A DNA stretch of 64,000 nucleotides, taken from assembly GCF_947493425.1 (NCBI RefSeq), contig NZ_CANLRP010000004.1, positions 62,001 to 126,000 of the forward strand, written 5' to 3'. The notes below the pieces were generated by a model that was not told where the DNA came from, searched no databases, and was given only the letters and a program-made list of their open reading frames with translations. Every line of letters starts with the position of its first letter. Position 1 is the stretch's first letter. This DNA comes from an uncultured Microscilla sp. Lineage in GTDB: Bacteria; Bacteroidota; Bacteroidia; Cytophagales; Microscillaceae. The translations under genes were made by a program, and so were the position numbers. Positions 9,780 through 18,580 of the stretch are shown here, in pieces.

Positions 9780-9908
9780 TTAAGACTCTTTGTTCTCGGT
9801 TTTCTTTTCGGTAGTCTTGTAAGTGTTTGGCTTTTTGCGAGGTCTTACTTTACCATAGCTACCTAAAAAAATCTTTCCTTTGCGGGTTCTTTTGTCTCCT
9901 CTTCCCAT
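9780..9908 (-). CDS. thx: 30S ribosomal protein THX
   Basis: A 42-residue, strongly basic protein starting [13 protein letters not shown] and continuing [13 protein letters not shown], the characteristic pattern of the small THX (S31e-like) protein that stabilises the head of the 30S subunit in Thermus and Bacteroidota. It has its own terminator. The length matches the family, and the start is fixed by the conserved MGxGD N-terminus. Confidence 0.92.
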   Translation of the reverse strand: MGRGDKRTRKGKIFLGSYGKVRPRKKPNTYKTTEKKTENKES

Positions 9909-10056
9909 GATGTTATATTGAGTTTAAGAATTTATAATTTAAACCTGTCAATCGTCAATCAAACCAATACAGTTTTTAGCGATCATACACAGGTTTGCAA
10001 AGCTAGTTAAATAAAAGAAAAAGCTAAAGCTTATTTACTAAACAGTCGAGCAGTTT

Positions 10057-10563
10057 TTAGACAAACAGCTTTAAAAACTTCTTAAGTAACCAGTTTTTCT
10101 CAGCCATAGACAAACGGTTCAATACTTTGTCGGCACTGGTAGTAAGGTTTTTCATGTCTTCTATCAGTGTTACAAACTCTTTGTATTCTTCGTCTTTTTT
10201 ATCACCTTCTACTACCGACAAATGATCCACTGTTCGTTTGATCTGATCGAGTTCACGTTTCTTTCGTTCCCTAATAATACACTTCGACACCTCCCACATA
10301 TCTTTTTCGGCAACAAAATACTCGCGGCGTTCGCCTGGTTTTATTTCTTTGCGTACCAAACCCCAGGTAATCAATTCACGCAGATTCATGTTAGAGTTGC
10401 CCCTCGATATATTGAGTTTATTCATTACATCTTCGGTACTCAGTGCCTTATTTGATACCAATAACAAGGCGTGGATTTGCGCCATAGTTCGGTTAATCCC
10501 CCAATTAGTACCTAATGTGCCCCAGGTTTGTATAAAATGATCTTTCGCTTCTTGTAGCTCCAT
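10057..10563 (-). CDS. GbsR/MarR-family transcriptional regulator
   Basis: 168 residues with a winged-helix domain: HALLLVSNKALSTEDVMNKL (helices), the recognition stretch ISRGNSNMNLRELITWGLV, and a basic wing KEIKPGERREYF at about 77-88. The C-terminal half is helical and charged, as in the GbsR subgroup of MarR regulators (COG1510). No target operon is obvious: upstream lies a miniature element and downstream the unrelated THX gene. Confidence 0.82.
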   Translation of the reverse strand: MELQEAKDHFIQTWGTLGTNWGINRTMAQIHALLLVSNKALSTEDVMNKLNISRGNSNMNLRELITWGLVRKEIKPGERREYFVAEKDMWEVSKCIIRERKKRELDQIKRTVDHLSVVEGDKKDEEYKEFVTLIEDMKNLTTSADKVLNRLSMAEKNWLLKKFLKLFV

Positions 10564-10654
10564 GTTTACAACTAAATAATTTATGATAATGGTTACAGCA
10601 GTTAACTATGTAACTATTTGCACCTTCTTAAGCGATGTTGTTTCAATTAACTAA

Positions 10655-10814
10655 GAGCTTGTTTAAATTTTCGCGTTTAGTGTGATTTTCGATGAGTTTT
10701 GTGCTCAGATGCGTTAAATTTTGAAGTAATAGCAGCGCTATTGCTGATAAATTTAGCAATATATGAGTGCAAAAATCGCGTAAAACGCCTTTTAGGTGAA
10801 TTTTAAACAAGCTC
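10655..10814. repeat. 160-bp miniature inverted-repeat element, family A, copy 1
   Basis: Terminal inverted repeats GAGCTTGTTTAAA and TTTAAACAAGCTC bound a 160-bp non-coding segment with the central stem AATAGC-AGC-GCTATT. It is flanked by TAA on both sides (10652-10654 and 10815-10817), an apparent 3-bp target duplication. The second copy, in inverted orientation and also 160 bp, lies inside a tRNA gene at 26311-26470. Confidence 0.88.
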
Positions 10815-10873
10815 TAATTCGTATAGTATATGTTTTTTGTAAATTGGGCAGAAATCCCCATTGGTTCAAGCAT

Positions 10874-11245
10874 TTATAACTCTCGACCTATGAGCCACCA
10901 GCTCCAGAACGAAGCCACTGCCAGGTTCATCAAATGGTATTTGATATAGTCGTTTTTGGTAAGTTTCAAATCGCGCCAATAATATTGGCTAATCATTCCC
11001 ATCAACACTGGAAGTAGCACAATACCTAACCACACAATATTATGATTTTGTGACATTGTAAAAGACATCGAGCTAATAATAACAATTGCCAGACAATTAG
11101 GGATGACAATGCCAAGCATTAGTTTGATTTCCTTCTGATCCATATTAAAGGGTAAAAAGGTTGTTTGACAGATTGGATAAATTATCGTGCACAAGGTACT
11201 AATAAAATAACCAACCTCAAAAGCGACTCGCCACTCAAGGTCCAC
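10874..11245 (-). CDS. Small integral membrane protein, unknown function
   Basis: 123 residues with about four hydrophobic segments (YFISTLCTIIYPICQ, LMLGIVIPNCLAIVII, IVWLGIVLLPVLMGMIS, LMNLAVASFWSWWLI). I do not recognise a family. It starts 8 bp after the stop of the other membrane protein (11254-11661), so the two are probably co-transcribed and may act together. Confidence 0.6.
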   Translation of the reverse strand: MDLEWRVAFEVGYFISTLCTIIYPICQTTFLPFNMDQKEIKLMLGIVIPNCLAIVIISSMSFTMSQNHNIVWLGIVLLPVLMGMISQYYWRDLKLTKNDYIKYHLMNLAVASFWSWWLIGREL

Positions 11246-11253
11246 ATTTAGAG

Positions 11254-11661
11254 TTACCCTACATTGTCACGATAGGTATTGTAGAGTCTATAGTCCCAAA
11301 TAGTAAGCCCATAATAAGCAAAACCTATCAGCTGAGGAATACCAATTAACCAGAGAATAAAGTAATAATCTCGATTAGTCATCATAGTCATAGCTATAGC
11401 AAAAGCAAGGTACACCACAGAACCTATGATATGAATTTGCCTCCATTTCTTGATGGGTTCTGGTGTATAACGCAACCCTGTAATATGTATCATAGCACTT
11501 ATAGCCCATTGGTATACTCCTAAAAAGAAAGTAATGACAGGTACCCAAAGCATTACCCCTCCACCCGAAGTAAACGCCAACAAAGCCACTAATAACTGAA
11601 TAGACAACATTACTGTTTGTACATTCATATCGGCTTTTAAAAATCGTCTTGAAAGGTTCAT
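11254..11661 (-). CDS. Small integral membrane protein, unknown function
   Basis: 135 residues with four probable transmembrane segments (VMLSIQLLVALLAFTSGG, VITFFLGVYQWAISAM, IIGSVVYLAFAIAMTMM, YYFILWLIGIPQLIGFAYYG). No conserved motif was recognised. It is the first gene of a two-gene unit with 10874-11245. An overlapping frame (11375-11719) is a shadow. Confidence 0.62.
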   Translation of the reverse strand: MNLSRRFLKADMNVQTVMLSIQLLVALLAFTSGGGVMLWVPVITFFLGVYQWAISAMIHITGLRYTPEPIKKWRQIHIIGSVVYLAFAIAMTMMTNRDYYFILWLIGIPQLIGFAYYGLTIWDYRLYNTYRDNVG

Positions 11662-11909
11662 AGTATGTATTGTTTAGTTGACTACTTTTCTTAGGTAACG
11701 TAAGTTGCGTTTGTAACAAAAAACACTCTGGCTATCAGGTACTTGTATATTTTTAGCTCTTTAAAAACAGCTACTTGTAGCTTGCAACTTGAATTAGGTA
11801 TTATATCAAACTATACGCTCAAAGATACTCAAAGTTTTAGTATTTTCAATAAATTTTGAAAGTTTATAAGTTTAGAGAGTGAGCTAATTGGGTACTAACG
11901 CTCGAAAAA

Positions 11910-12320
11910 TCATAGAATCTCAAACGAAATTTTTAGCTTCACCATTAACAACACTAAAATAAAGATAAAGGAAAACGCAAACCATATCTTAAGTCGAAGG
12001 TTCATTCTTTTTATTGAGTAAAGCTGTTCCTGTAGTAAATTGAGCTTGCTTTGGGCAGGTTCCATGTCCTTCACCTGGCGGGTTAAATCTTTGTTTTCTT
12101 TACGTAATTTTTTATTTACTGTGCTGGCACGCTTAAGGTTTGCCTGAAGCTTTTTAAAATCTTTTTCTTGATTTTCATTAATTATCAAATCTGAGCCACC
12201 GTTTTCTTTCAAAATATCTTTTACTTCATCAATAGAAAAATACCGCTCATAGCCGCATACTTCGCACATACTCCCTTCATGGCTATTCACAGATTCACAA
12301 TTAAGGCAAGTCCAACGCAT
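11910..12320 (-). CDS. Zinc-ribbon protein with coiled coil and C-terminal membrane anchor
   Basis: 136 residues. The N-terminus MRWTCLNCESVNSHEGSMC continues EVCGYER, a RanBP2-like zinc ribbon W-x-C-x2-C-x10-C-x2-C (Cys5, Cys8, Cys19, Cys22). A charged coiled coil follows (about 50-105), then one transmembrane helix (about 111-131, IWFAFSFIFILVLLMV). It lies next to the Ser/Thr kinase gene in the same direction, which suggests an accessory or recruitment role. No family-level function is known to me. Confidence 0.68.
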   Translation of the reverse strand: MRWTCLNCESVNSHEGSMCEVCGYERYFSIDEVKDILKENGGSDLIINENQEKDFKKLQANLKRASTVNKKLRKENKDLTRQVKDMEPAQSKLNLLQEQLYSIKRMNLRLKIWFAFSFIFILVLLMVKLKISFEIL

Positions 12321-12369
12321 AATAATGGTTCATTGTTTAAATTATAGAGTAATTTCAAATTTAAGAAAT

Positions 12370-13464
12370 TTAATCTTTTTTCTTTCTAATACTTAAGCCT
12401 TTCCCCCGCAAGCCTCCCACAGTTTTTTCGCCTGTAGCACCTGGTTTTTTACGTAGCAACGGAGTAGGTGCCTCCTTCCCTCCTGTTCCTTTTTTAGCCA
12501 ATAAATTTCCTTTTAAGCTCAGCCCACTGCTCTTTTTTGTTGTTTTATCGGTTGCAACAGTTTCTTTGCCCAAATCCATCGTTTTGAGTGTATTAAAAAC
12601 CTCTCCTATGCCAGGGCGTTTATGGTAGTTGGTTTGTAGCATGCTGGTAACCAAACCGTTGAGTTTATCTGGCAAATCGGTTGCTGTCAAAACAATTTGT
12701 TTGTCAGCAATAGCTGCTATTCCTGCATAAGTATACGCCTCGTGGTCAAATTCAGGCATTTTTCCGGTGAGATACAACGCATACAAAAGCCCCAAAGCAA
12801 AAATATCAGACTTGGTAGTCAAGTCGTCAGGGGTTACGGCAGGGTCTTCTTTGATGTATAAAGCCAGTTCGGGTGAATAAAACGCCATGTCGCCTACTAC
12901 ATCTTCGGTAATTTCGGGGGGATGTTCAGAAAAATAACTATTATCAAAGTCAATCAATTTTGCCGTATAGCTCCCGGTTTTGCTCCTCTTAATCAAAATG
13001 TTGTCAGGCTTCAGATCGCCATGCACTATTTGGGCATTGTGCAATACATTGAGGCTATGGGCAATGGTTTTCAGTATTAGTATACGTTTTGCCAAAGGTA
13101 ATGAAGCTATTTCGGCAACAGACAACGAAGCTACATCTATCTTTTCAGTCACCTTGTAATACTTGGTTTTATGCCTGAAAAAATCAACCGTAAATACCAG
13201 GTTCCCTCCTATACCGCATTTCTCGTTTACCTCCTGGATTAAACCCTGGTGATGCTTTTCAAACTTTTGACACTCTTTCAGTTTTCGCTGCTTCGACTTT
13301 TCACTCCCTGGCGCATCGGGTGTGGGATACTTGGGCGATAAAAATTCTTTTAAAAAATATACCTTGCCACCCTTTTGGGCAAAAGTCCACTTGCTCAACC
13401 CACCACCCGCAGTAGTAAAGTTTTGCAGTACAACATATCCATTAATATTCTCACCTTTGAGCAT
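12370..13464 (-). CDS. Ser/Thr protein kinase (Hanks-type)
   Basis: 364 residues from the ATG at 13464. An upstream in-frame ATG at 13521 would add 19 residues rich in Cys and Phe without similarity to kinases, so the later start is preferred. Kinase features: glycine-rich loop TTAGGG, Lys in VYFLKEFL, catalytic loop HGDLKPDN, IDFDNSYF in place of DFG (Asp retained), and the GDMAFYSPE activation segment. The C-terminal ~70 residues are basic and low-complexity with repeated KK-G motifs, not a sensor domain. With the PP2C phosphatase at 16017 it may form a reversible phosphorylation pair. HGDLKPDN without the Arg of HRD marks it as a non-RD-type kinase. Confidence 0.88.
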   Translation of the reverse strand: MLKGENINGYVVLQNFTTAGGGLSKWTFAQKGGKVYFLKEFLSPKYPTPDAPGSEKSKQRKLKECQKFEKHHQGLIQEVNEKCGIGGNLVFTVDFFRHKTKYYKVTEKIDVASLSVAEIASLPLAKRILILKTIAHSLNVLHNAQIVHGDLKPDNILIKRSKTGSYTAKLIDFDNSYFSEHPPEITEDVVGDMAFYSPELALYIKEDPAVTPDDLTTKSDIFALGLLYALYLTGKMPEFDHEAYTYAGIAAIADKQIVLTATDLPDKLNGLVTSMLQTNYHKRPGIGEVFNTLKTMDLGKETVATDKTTKKSSGLSLKGNLLAKKGTGGKEAPTPLLRKKPGATGEKTVGGLRGKGLSIRKKKD

Positions 13465-13781
13465 TTTTATTCTATTAAATTGAATTTGGCACAAAATACA
13501 ACCAAACCTAGTAAATTTCATTGGTCTACCTGATAATTGTCATTCCTTGATCAAAATAAATACATTAACTTTACTTGCGAAAAATTTCAAAAAGACTTCA
13601 ATCTTTATTTGCTTTGAGTATGTTTAAAAACTATATTTTCTTGTAAATTAAATACATCTAATGAATAGGTATAACTATCATACTATGAATAAGTTACACC
13701 TACTTGTGGCTTATAGCTTATTACTTGCTGCTACTTAATTAGACAAACTCTTATTTATCTACACACTTAACGTTAATAATT

Positions 13782-14222
13782 ATGAATCGTAAAAAGCTTA
13801 AAAATATCGAGCAGTTGCTTGAAAGTTTATCCATGGAGCTACACGGTCAGTATACCGAGTATTCTGAAGATATGGTTATCATAACTGTGCCCGTTAATGA
13901 TGATGAAAGTAAGTTTCAGAGTGTAAGAGGCTATGTTGCTGACCGCCAAACGGCTCAAAACGAAACCGCTCAAATGGTAATGTTAAGCAGTACTGTTTGC
14001 ACTTTGCACGATCACCCAGAGCTTGACTTCAAAGAGTTGCTCAAGAAAAATTACTATATGATCTACTCTAAACTTACTATTACCGACGAAGATTACCTGG
14101 AGGTAGAGGCAGCCACTCGCTATGAATATGCCACTGCCCAAGAGGTAGAAGCAATGATAGAAGAAGTAGCCAGAAAAACGGAGGAACTAAAACAAGAATT
14201 ATTGGGAGCAAAGGCAAATTGA
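13782..14222 (+). CDS. Hypothetical protein, possibly YbjN or secretion-chaperone fold
   Basis: 146 acidic residues, no signal peptide and no membrane segment. The pattern of an N-terminal helix, then strands such as MVIITVPV and YYMIYSKLTI, then a long C-terminal helix (about 115-140, EVEAMIEEVARKTEELKQEL) recalls YbjN/type III chaperone-like proteins, but I see no diagnostic motif. It sits within the kinase-phosphatase neighbourhood on the opposite strand and is followed 8 bp later by a miniature element. Confidence 0.6.
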   Translation: MNRKKLKNIEQLLESLSMELHGQYTEYSEDMVIITVPVNDDESKFQSVRGYVADRQTAQNETAQMVMLSSTVCTLHDHPELDFKELLKKNYYMIYSKLTITDEDYLEVEAATRYEYATAQEVEAMIEEVARKTEELKQELLGAKAN

Positions 14223-14230
14223 TATACTAA

Positions 14231-14388
14231 GGAATGGTACCAAAATAAATTTACATTCTTAACCTCATCTTTTGAGGCTATACTTTGTTAAAAAATAGCC
14301 GAATAGCGATGCTATTAGCCGATTTTTTGCCTCGTCTAGCAACAAAATATTTTAGCGTTACTATAGAAATTTATTTTTACACCATTCC
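14231..14388. repeat. 158-bp miniature inverted-repeat element, family B, copy 1
   Basis: Begins GGAATGGTACCAAAATAAAT and ends in its imperfect complement, TTTTTACACCATTCC. TAA flanks both ends (14228-14230, 14389-14391). The centre holds AATAGCGATGCTATT. Near-identical copies are at 17122 (inverted) and 42812, diverged ones at 15649 and 42657. A 68-codon frame inside it is an artefact of the repeat. Confidence 0.9.
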
Positions 14389-14615
14389 TAAGATTAAAGT
14401 GATTACCTGCGGTGAGCTCGTCACAGCAAGCTGCCCCGATGAATCGGGATTTATAAATAGACTCGGTTTTAGGATTTACAGGATTAGCTGAAGCTGAGCT
14501 CAGCACAGCAAAGCTGTAGCTTCGGTTGATTAATGTTGGTATTCAGGCAATTGATCAAAACCTGTCCCCAAAACCATTTTTGTTTAAGTATAACACTACA
14601 AATATATTTTTATAT

Positions 14616-14651
14616 AAAAAAGAGCTTTTGGAGAAACCAGGAGCTTTTTTT
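14616..14651 (-). terminator. Probable terminator of the RDD gene
   Basis: Imperfect hairpin (AAAAAGAGCTTTTGG against CCAGGAGCTTTTTTT) touching the stop codon of the RDD gene, with a T-run on the minus strand. Confidence 0.5.
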
Positions 14652-15588
14652 ATTCTACCACCACAAAATCCAGAAACAATAAGTCATCTTCGCTAAGCTC
14701 ATAGCGTGCCTCAAAATCAATGTTTGCCGGAGGTGCCAGCAAATACACCACTTGATTACGCCCCGAACGCAAAGAAGAGTGCTCGTCCTGCAGCTGTATC
14801 ACCAAATGGCTGCTCATAATATTACGCCCCTCCAGTTTTATCTGCCTTGTCAACTCAAGCAAAAACATATTCAGGCGATCATTATCTAGTTTGACATAAG
14901 CTTTTACTACTGCTTTTTGAGGTAGGCTTGTTGCCAGGATGCTATTTGAGCGATAGTTTTTGAGTAAAACAGTTTCCCCTATAATATTCATCAAATAAGG
15001 GTTTTTGTTGTTATACTCTGCATAAAACGATTCTCTGGTAATAGCATAAGTACCCGCCAAAAGGTCGTGTAAAGTTTGTCGCCCCGGCACTACAAAAGCA
15101 AGACAGTAGTCTAATAACAAAATGCCTCCTACAATGATTGCCAAGGGATGAGTAAAGTATTGCTTGCCCCAAAATATTACCGTTCGGAAAGCGTCAGGAA
15201 CAGAGGTAGGGTATTGCACAGCAGGTAAGTTGTCTAACACATAATGAAGAAAAGCAATGAGATAAATACTGGCAATTATATAAGGAAAAGTACGTATCAA
15301 TGCCTGCCCCAGGCTTACATATTCTTTTTCCTGAGTGACAACCTTAATGTCTAAAGTAAGTTTACCCACCGAACCCCCCAGGCGAAATGTAAGGTATACC
15401 TGAAAAAACCCAATTAGAAACAACAAGTACAGGCAAAAATATAGAATGGTTTTTTGTTCAAAAGAAATGAGCAGCAAGGCTATAGTCACTGGCACAAAAA
15501 AGATAATATATAAAAATAAGTCCAGTAAAAATGCCCAAAACCTACGCAATCTGTTTACATATTGTACATTAAAAGCACTTTTGATCAT
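14650..15588 (-). CDS. RDD-family membrane protein with C-terminal soluble domain
   Basis: 312 residues. The RDD domain spans about 10-185: an Arg in RLRRFWAFLLDLFLY with Asp17-type spacing, hydrophobic segments near 18-45, 50-72, 95-125 and 145-170, and PGRQTLHDLLAGT before the last part. Residues about 200-312 form a soluble region of unknown fold with no recognised motif. It lies between a kinase-side gene and the PP2C phosphatase. RDD proteins are variously linked to transport or envelope stress, so no specific role is assigned. Confidence 0.8.
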   Translation of the reverse strand: MIKSAFNVQYVNRLRRFWAFLLDLFLYIIFFVPVTIALLLISFEQKTILYFCLYLLFLIGFFQVYLTFRLGGSVGKLTLDIKVVTQEKEYVSLGQALIRTFPYIIASIYLIAFLHYVLDNLPAVQYPTSVPDAFRTVIFWGKQYFTHPLAIIVGGILLLDYCLAFVVPGRQTLHDLLAGTYAITRESFYAEYNNKNPYLMNIIGETVLLKNYRSNSILATSLPQKAVVKAYVKLDNDRLNMFLLELTRQIKLEGRNIMSSHLVIQLQDEHSSLRSGRNQVVYLLAPPANIDFEARYELSEDDLLFLDFVVVE

Positions 15589-15648
15589 TTTTAGTCTAAA
15601 TTTTCTATCCTCAAATATTTAATGAACTTCTCTGGCTTTCAAGATTAA

Positions 15649-15807
15649 GGAATTGTTCAAAAATAAATTTACACTCTGAGGGGTGATTTTTCGCCTTGAT
15701 ACTTCGTTATTTTTATTGCCCGTAGCGCTGCTATGGGCGCAAAAAATAGCCTCGTCTCAAAACAAAACCTCTACCTCAAGAATGATAATTTAATTTCTCA
15801 CCATTCC
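15649..15807. repeat. Family B miniature element, diverged copy
   Basis: Starts GGAATTGTTCAAAAATAAAT and ends CTCACCATTCC, flanked by TAA on both sides (15646-15648, 15808-15810). The body has diverged strongly (centre GTAGCGCTGCTATGGG), but length and ends agree with the other copies. Confidence 0.8.
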
Positions 15808-15811
15808 TAAG

Positions 15812-15911
15812 GGAGCATACAAAAAATAAGCTACCCATTTCTGGCGATTTTTTTGTCCAAATACTTCGTTGCATGTTGCGGCCGTAGCGCTGCTATGCCC
15901 TTAAAATGCGC
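15812..15911. repeat. Decayed family B-like fragment
   Basis: Directly after the previous element, a segment containing TACTTCGTTGCATG and GTAGCGCTGCTATGCCC resembles the middle of diverged family B copies, but clear ends are lacking. Together with the preceding element it fills most of the 428-bp gap between the RDD and PP2C genes. Confidence 0.45.
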
Positions 15912-16016
15912 CTGGTCTTTGATCAAAACCATTCACCAAAACCTGGGAGACTATTTATTGCAAACTCCCTAACCCCTCAAGCAAGTTCCGTGATTATATC
16001 ACCACAAGGCAAGAGT

Positions 16017-17036
16017 TTACCCATAATAACTCTCTTTGTATGCTTGCCAAAGCTGTTCCAAAAGCAATCGTTTTTGCTCATAGAGTTTTTCTGGTTCTAC
16101 GGGCAAAAACCCTTCTTGTTTTTGCAAAAACTGCATACTAGCTTCGGCTTCTTCTACAGGACGCACAAACCGTGCTTGCACATACTTAAACCTTTCATAA
16201 AAATAAACTTTCCAGTCTTCCAAAGTTTTCCTGCCCAATGCCAGTACACTCATACTCAGGTCATCACCAGCAATTGCTACCATTGCCTCTTCCAGGCATT
16301 CTTTCCAGGCTTCTGCATCATATTGGCTATTCATAAGTGCTTGCAACAACAAATACTCAAAATGTGCTGGAGATTTCACAAAACCAAAACAACCATCGGT
16401 AGCAGTAATGAATATGACTGGTTCTTTGACCAAAACAGTGCTTTGGTTAATTGAATACTTACCATCGGCATGTATACAATTAGAAATGGTGGCATCCATC
16501 AGTAGATTCTCAAACGCATCAGGTGTTCCGTTCAAATCATCATTTGACAATTGACACAACCCATTGGCAGTAAGTGCATAACAACGTGAATCGCCTGCCC
16601 AAAATGAAGTCACCTTTAACTGCTGGTGGGTATCAAAAGTATAATAAAGCCCTGCAAGTGTAGTAGGCAACCGCTTGATTAGTTTACTCCTCAACTTAGA
16701 AGGATTTTGGTCAATTTGGTTCACTTTATCAGTAAACCCTTTCAACAAGTCAGTTTTCAATCCTTCAACAAAATCTATCTCTACTTCTTCTCCAGTAGAT
16801 ATTGTAGCAAAAAGACGTTCAGTAATTTGTTTGGCTAAACGAGACGCTAAGTAAGCCCCAGTATGCGCTACTGTTTTGCCTTGGTTATCTTGGTAAGTAT
16901 ACAGTTTACTTCCAGCTCCCCCCAGACCATCATACACTGCCAACACCCCTTGCGTATAGTCATCGTTAACAAGCAATGTAGGTACAGCATCTTCCCCTTT
17001 ACCGGGTCTTTTTTCTGTCCAAATAGTAAAATGCAT
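16017..17036 (-). CDS. PP2C-family protein Ser/Thr phosphatase
   Basis: 339 residues, cytoplasmic, no membrane segment. PP2C motifs: GKGEDAV (first Asp region), VLAVYDGLGGAGS (metal-binding Asp near 55), SFWAGDSRCYAL, FITATDGCFGF and AGDDLSMSVLAL (terminal Asp pair). The last ~70 residues (Gln- and Glu-rich helices) are an extension beyond the core. It is the natural counterpart of the Hanks-type kinase at 12370 in the same neighbourhood and on the same strand; the shared-substrate idea is inference. Confidence 0.87.
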   Translation of the reverse strand: MHFTIWTEKRPGKGEDAVPTLLVNDDYTQGVLAVYDGLGGAGSKLYTYQDNQGKTVAHTGAYLASRLAKQITERLFATISTGEEVEIDFVEGLKTDLLKGFTDKVNQIDQNPSKLRSKLIKRLPTTLAGLYYTFDTHQQLKVTSFWAGDSRCYALTANGLCQLSNDDLNGTPDAFENLLMDATISNCIHADGKYSINQSTVLVKEPVIFITATDGCFGFVKSPAHFEYLLLQALMNSQYDAEAWKECLEEAMVAIAGDDLSMSVLALGRKTLEDWKVYFYERFKYVQARFVRPVEEAEASMQFLQKQEGFLPVEPEKLYEQKRLLLEQLWQAYKESYYG

Positions 17037-17121
17037 AAACTCTATAAAAATAATAGCAAAACAGCTTTAGCCATAAAATACGGCTGTAAAACAACCTTTT
17101 CTTGTAATTCAATTTTGATAA

Positions 17122-17279
17122 GGAATGGTGTAAAAATAAATTTCTATAGTAACGCTAAAATATTTTGTTGCTAGACAAGGTAAAAAATCGGCTAATAGCA
17201 GCGCTATTCGGCTATTTTTTAACAAAGTATAGCCTCAAAAGATGAGGTTAAGAATGTAAATTTATTTTGGTACCATTCC
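17122..17279. repeat. Family B miniature element, inverted copy
   Basis: 158 bp, the reverse complement of the copy at 14231 with few differences, with TAA on both sides (17119-17121, 17280-17282). It occupies the gap upstream of the PP2C gene, so it may lie in that gene's promoter region. Confidence 0.92.
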
Positions 17280-17350
17280 TAAGGCATTAACAGGTAAATA
17301 AAGAAACAATTTGCCAATTAATCAAGGAAGAAAAGCGAAATCAAAGATGA

Positions 17351-17836
17351 TTATCGCTCACGATAGTCTACCGAGGTAATATTGCCCAATTCATCTACAA
17401 TATTGGTTTCTTTGCCGGGTACTATGTCAGTGTTATGCGCCGATACAGCCACCCAACCCAACGATTGACGATGTACCACAAAACTAATTACATTTTGGCG
17501 GCTTTTGGGTTGAGCAATGCCCGCATGGGCAGTTTGTCCGGTCAATTTCATACGTGCTTGTACCAAAGCTACCTCTGGCGTCACAAGCTTTACTTTTACT
17601 TTTCGCAACTCTACAGTAGAATGGTTAAAAATAGTTTTAAAGCCATAATCATGGGCTTTCCAAATAGCTTGACGGTTGTGCCACCAAAGCCCTACTACAT
17701 TTACAAATTCGGCATCCTCGACAAACAAATTGGCAAGCGCCACTGCATCACGATCGTTAAATGCTTGCACAAATAAAACCACAATGTCTTCAGGATTAGA
17801 GGTATAAGTTTGTTGAAACATAGTATTAGAATTCAT
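17351..17836 (-). CDS. NTF2-like (SnoaL/DUF4440, SgcJ/EcaC-type) protein
   Basis: 161 residues with the cone-shaped NTF2-like pattern: helix PEDIVVLFVQAFNDRDAVALAN, LFVEDAEFVNVVGLWWHNR, then strands VELRKVKVKLVTPEVALVQARMKL and NVISFVVHRQSLGWVAVSAHNTD (quoted in part). The SgcJ/EcaC subgroup has this length and the GxWW...R motif. No catalytic residues can be assigned; a small-molecule-binding or enzyme-accessory role is likely. Confidence 0.75.
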   Translation of the reverse strand: MNSNTMFQQTYTSNPEDIVVLFVQAFNDRDAVALANLFVEDAEFVNVVGLWWHNRQAIWKAHDYGFKTIFNHSTVELRKVKVKLVTPEVALVQARMKLTGQTAHAGIAQPKSRQNVISFVVHRQSLGWVAVSAHNTDIVPGKETNIVDELGNITSVDYRER

Positions 17837-18060
17837 CTTGTTTTTTATGATTTAAATAAAAACTCAGGACACTAAAAGGGAAAAACAGATTATCCGGAAG
17901 AAAAGCAATACTAATTAAGAAGAACAGAAATTTTTTAATACTTTTACCATAAAAAATACAAATTCACTTATACTTCATTGCATTAAGTTCTCCTACCAAA
18001 ATAGATTCTAATATTTATTTTTTTAAATTAGGACTCTTTATATTCTCAAAATAGTCTAAA

Positions 18061-18543
18061 ATGTTGATAAGAAAAGCTACTCAAGAAGACCAGGATGCCA
18101 TCTGGGAAATCATACGCCAGGTAATAGCTAAAGGAGATACCTATGTTTTTGCCCCCAACTCTCATAAAGAAAAAATGCTCAATTATTGGTGTGATCCCAA
18201 CAAATATACTTATGTAGCAGTAGTCGACGAAAAAATTGCAGGCACTTTTATGATTGCCGATAATTTTCCGGATTTGGGAGCACACGTGGCCAATGCTGGC
18301 TATATGACCTTGCCTGGCATGACAGGTAAGGGTTTGGGGACTGCTATGGGCAAGTTTTCGTTAGAGGAAGCAAAAAAACTAGGGTATAAAGCAATGCAGT
18401 TTAATTTAGTAGTAAAAAGCAATGAGCGGGCAGTAAAGTTATGGCAAAAGTTGGGGTTTAAAATCATAGGAGAAATCCCGAAAGCCTTCCAACATCAAAC
18501 AGATGGACTTACCAATGCTTATATCATGTGGCAAGCACTTTAA
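18061..18543 (+). CDS. GNAT-family N-acetyltransferase
   Basis: 160 residues. GNAT fold with the acetyl-CoA pyrophosphate loop TGKGLGTAMG (about 98-107) and the NERAVKLWQKLGFKIIGEIP stretch near the C-terminus that is common in RimI- or YhhY-like members. Substrate unknown. It converges on the receptor gene 18581-20746 with a 37-bp gap. Confidence 0.85.
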   Translation: MLIRKATQEDQDAIWEIIRQVIAKGDTYVFAPNSHKEKMLNYWCDPNKYTYVAVVDEKIAGTFMIADNFPDLGAHVANAGYMTLPGMTGKGLGTAMGKFSLEEAKKLGYKAMQFNLVVKSNERAVKLWQKLGFKIIGEIPKAFQHQTDGLTNAYIMWQAL

Positions 18544-18580
18544 ATACACAAGAGTAAGGCTAAAACTAAAGTTGAGTGCC

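Noticed and set aside
11375-11719. 114-codon minus-strand frame
   Set aside because: Overlaps the membrane protein gene 11254-11661 in another frame and has no hydrophobic or domain pattern.
14285-14491. 68-codon frame, also seen at 42866
   Set aside because: Both lie in the same miniature element and share the translation only because the element is repeated.
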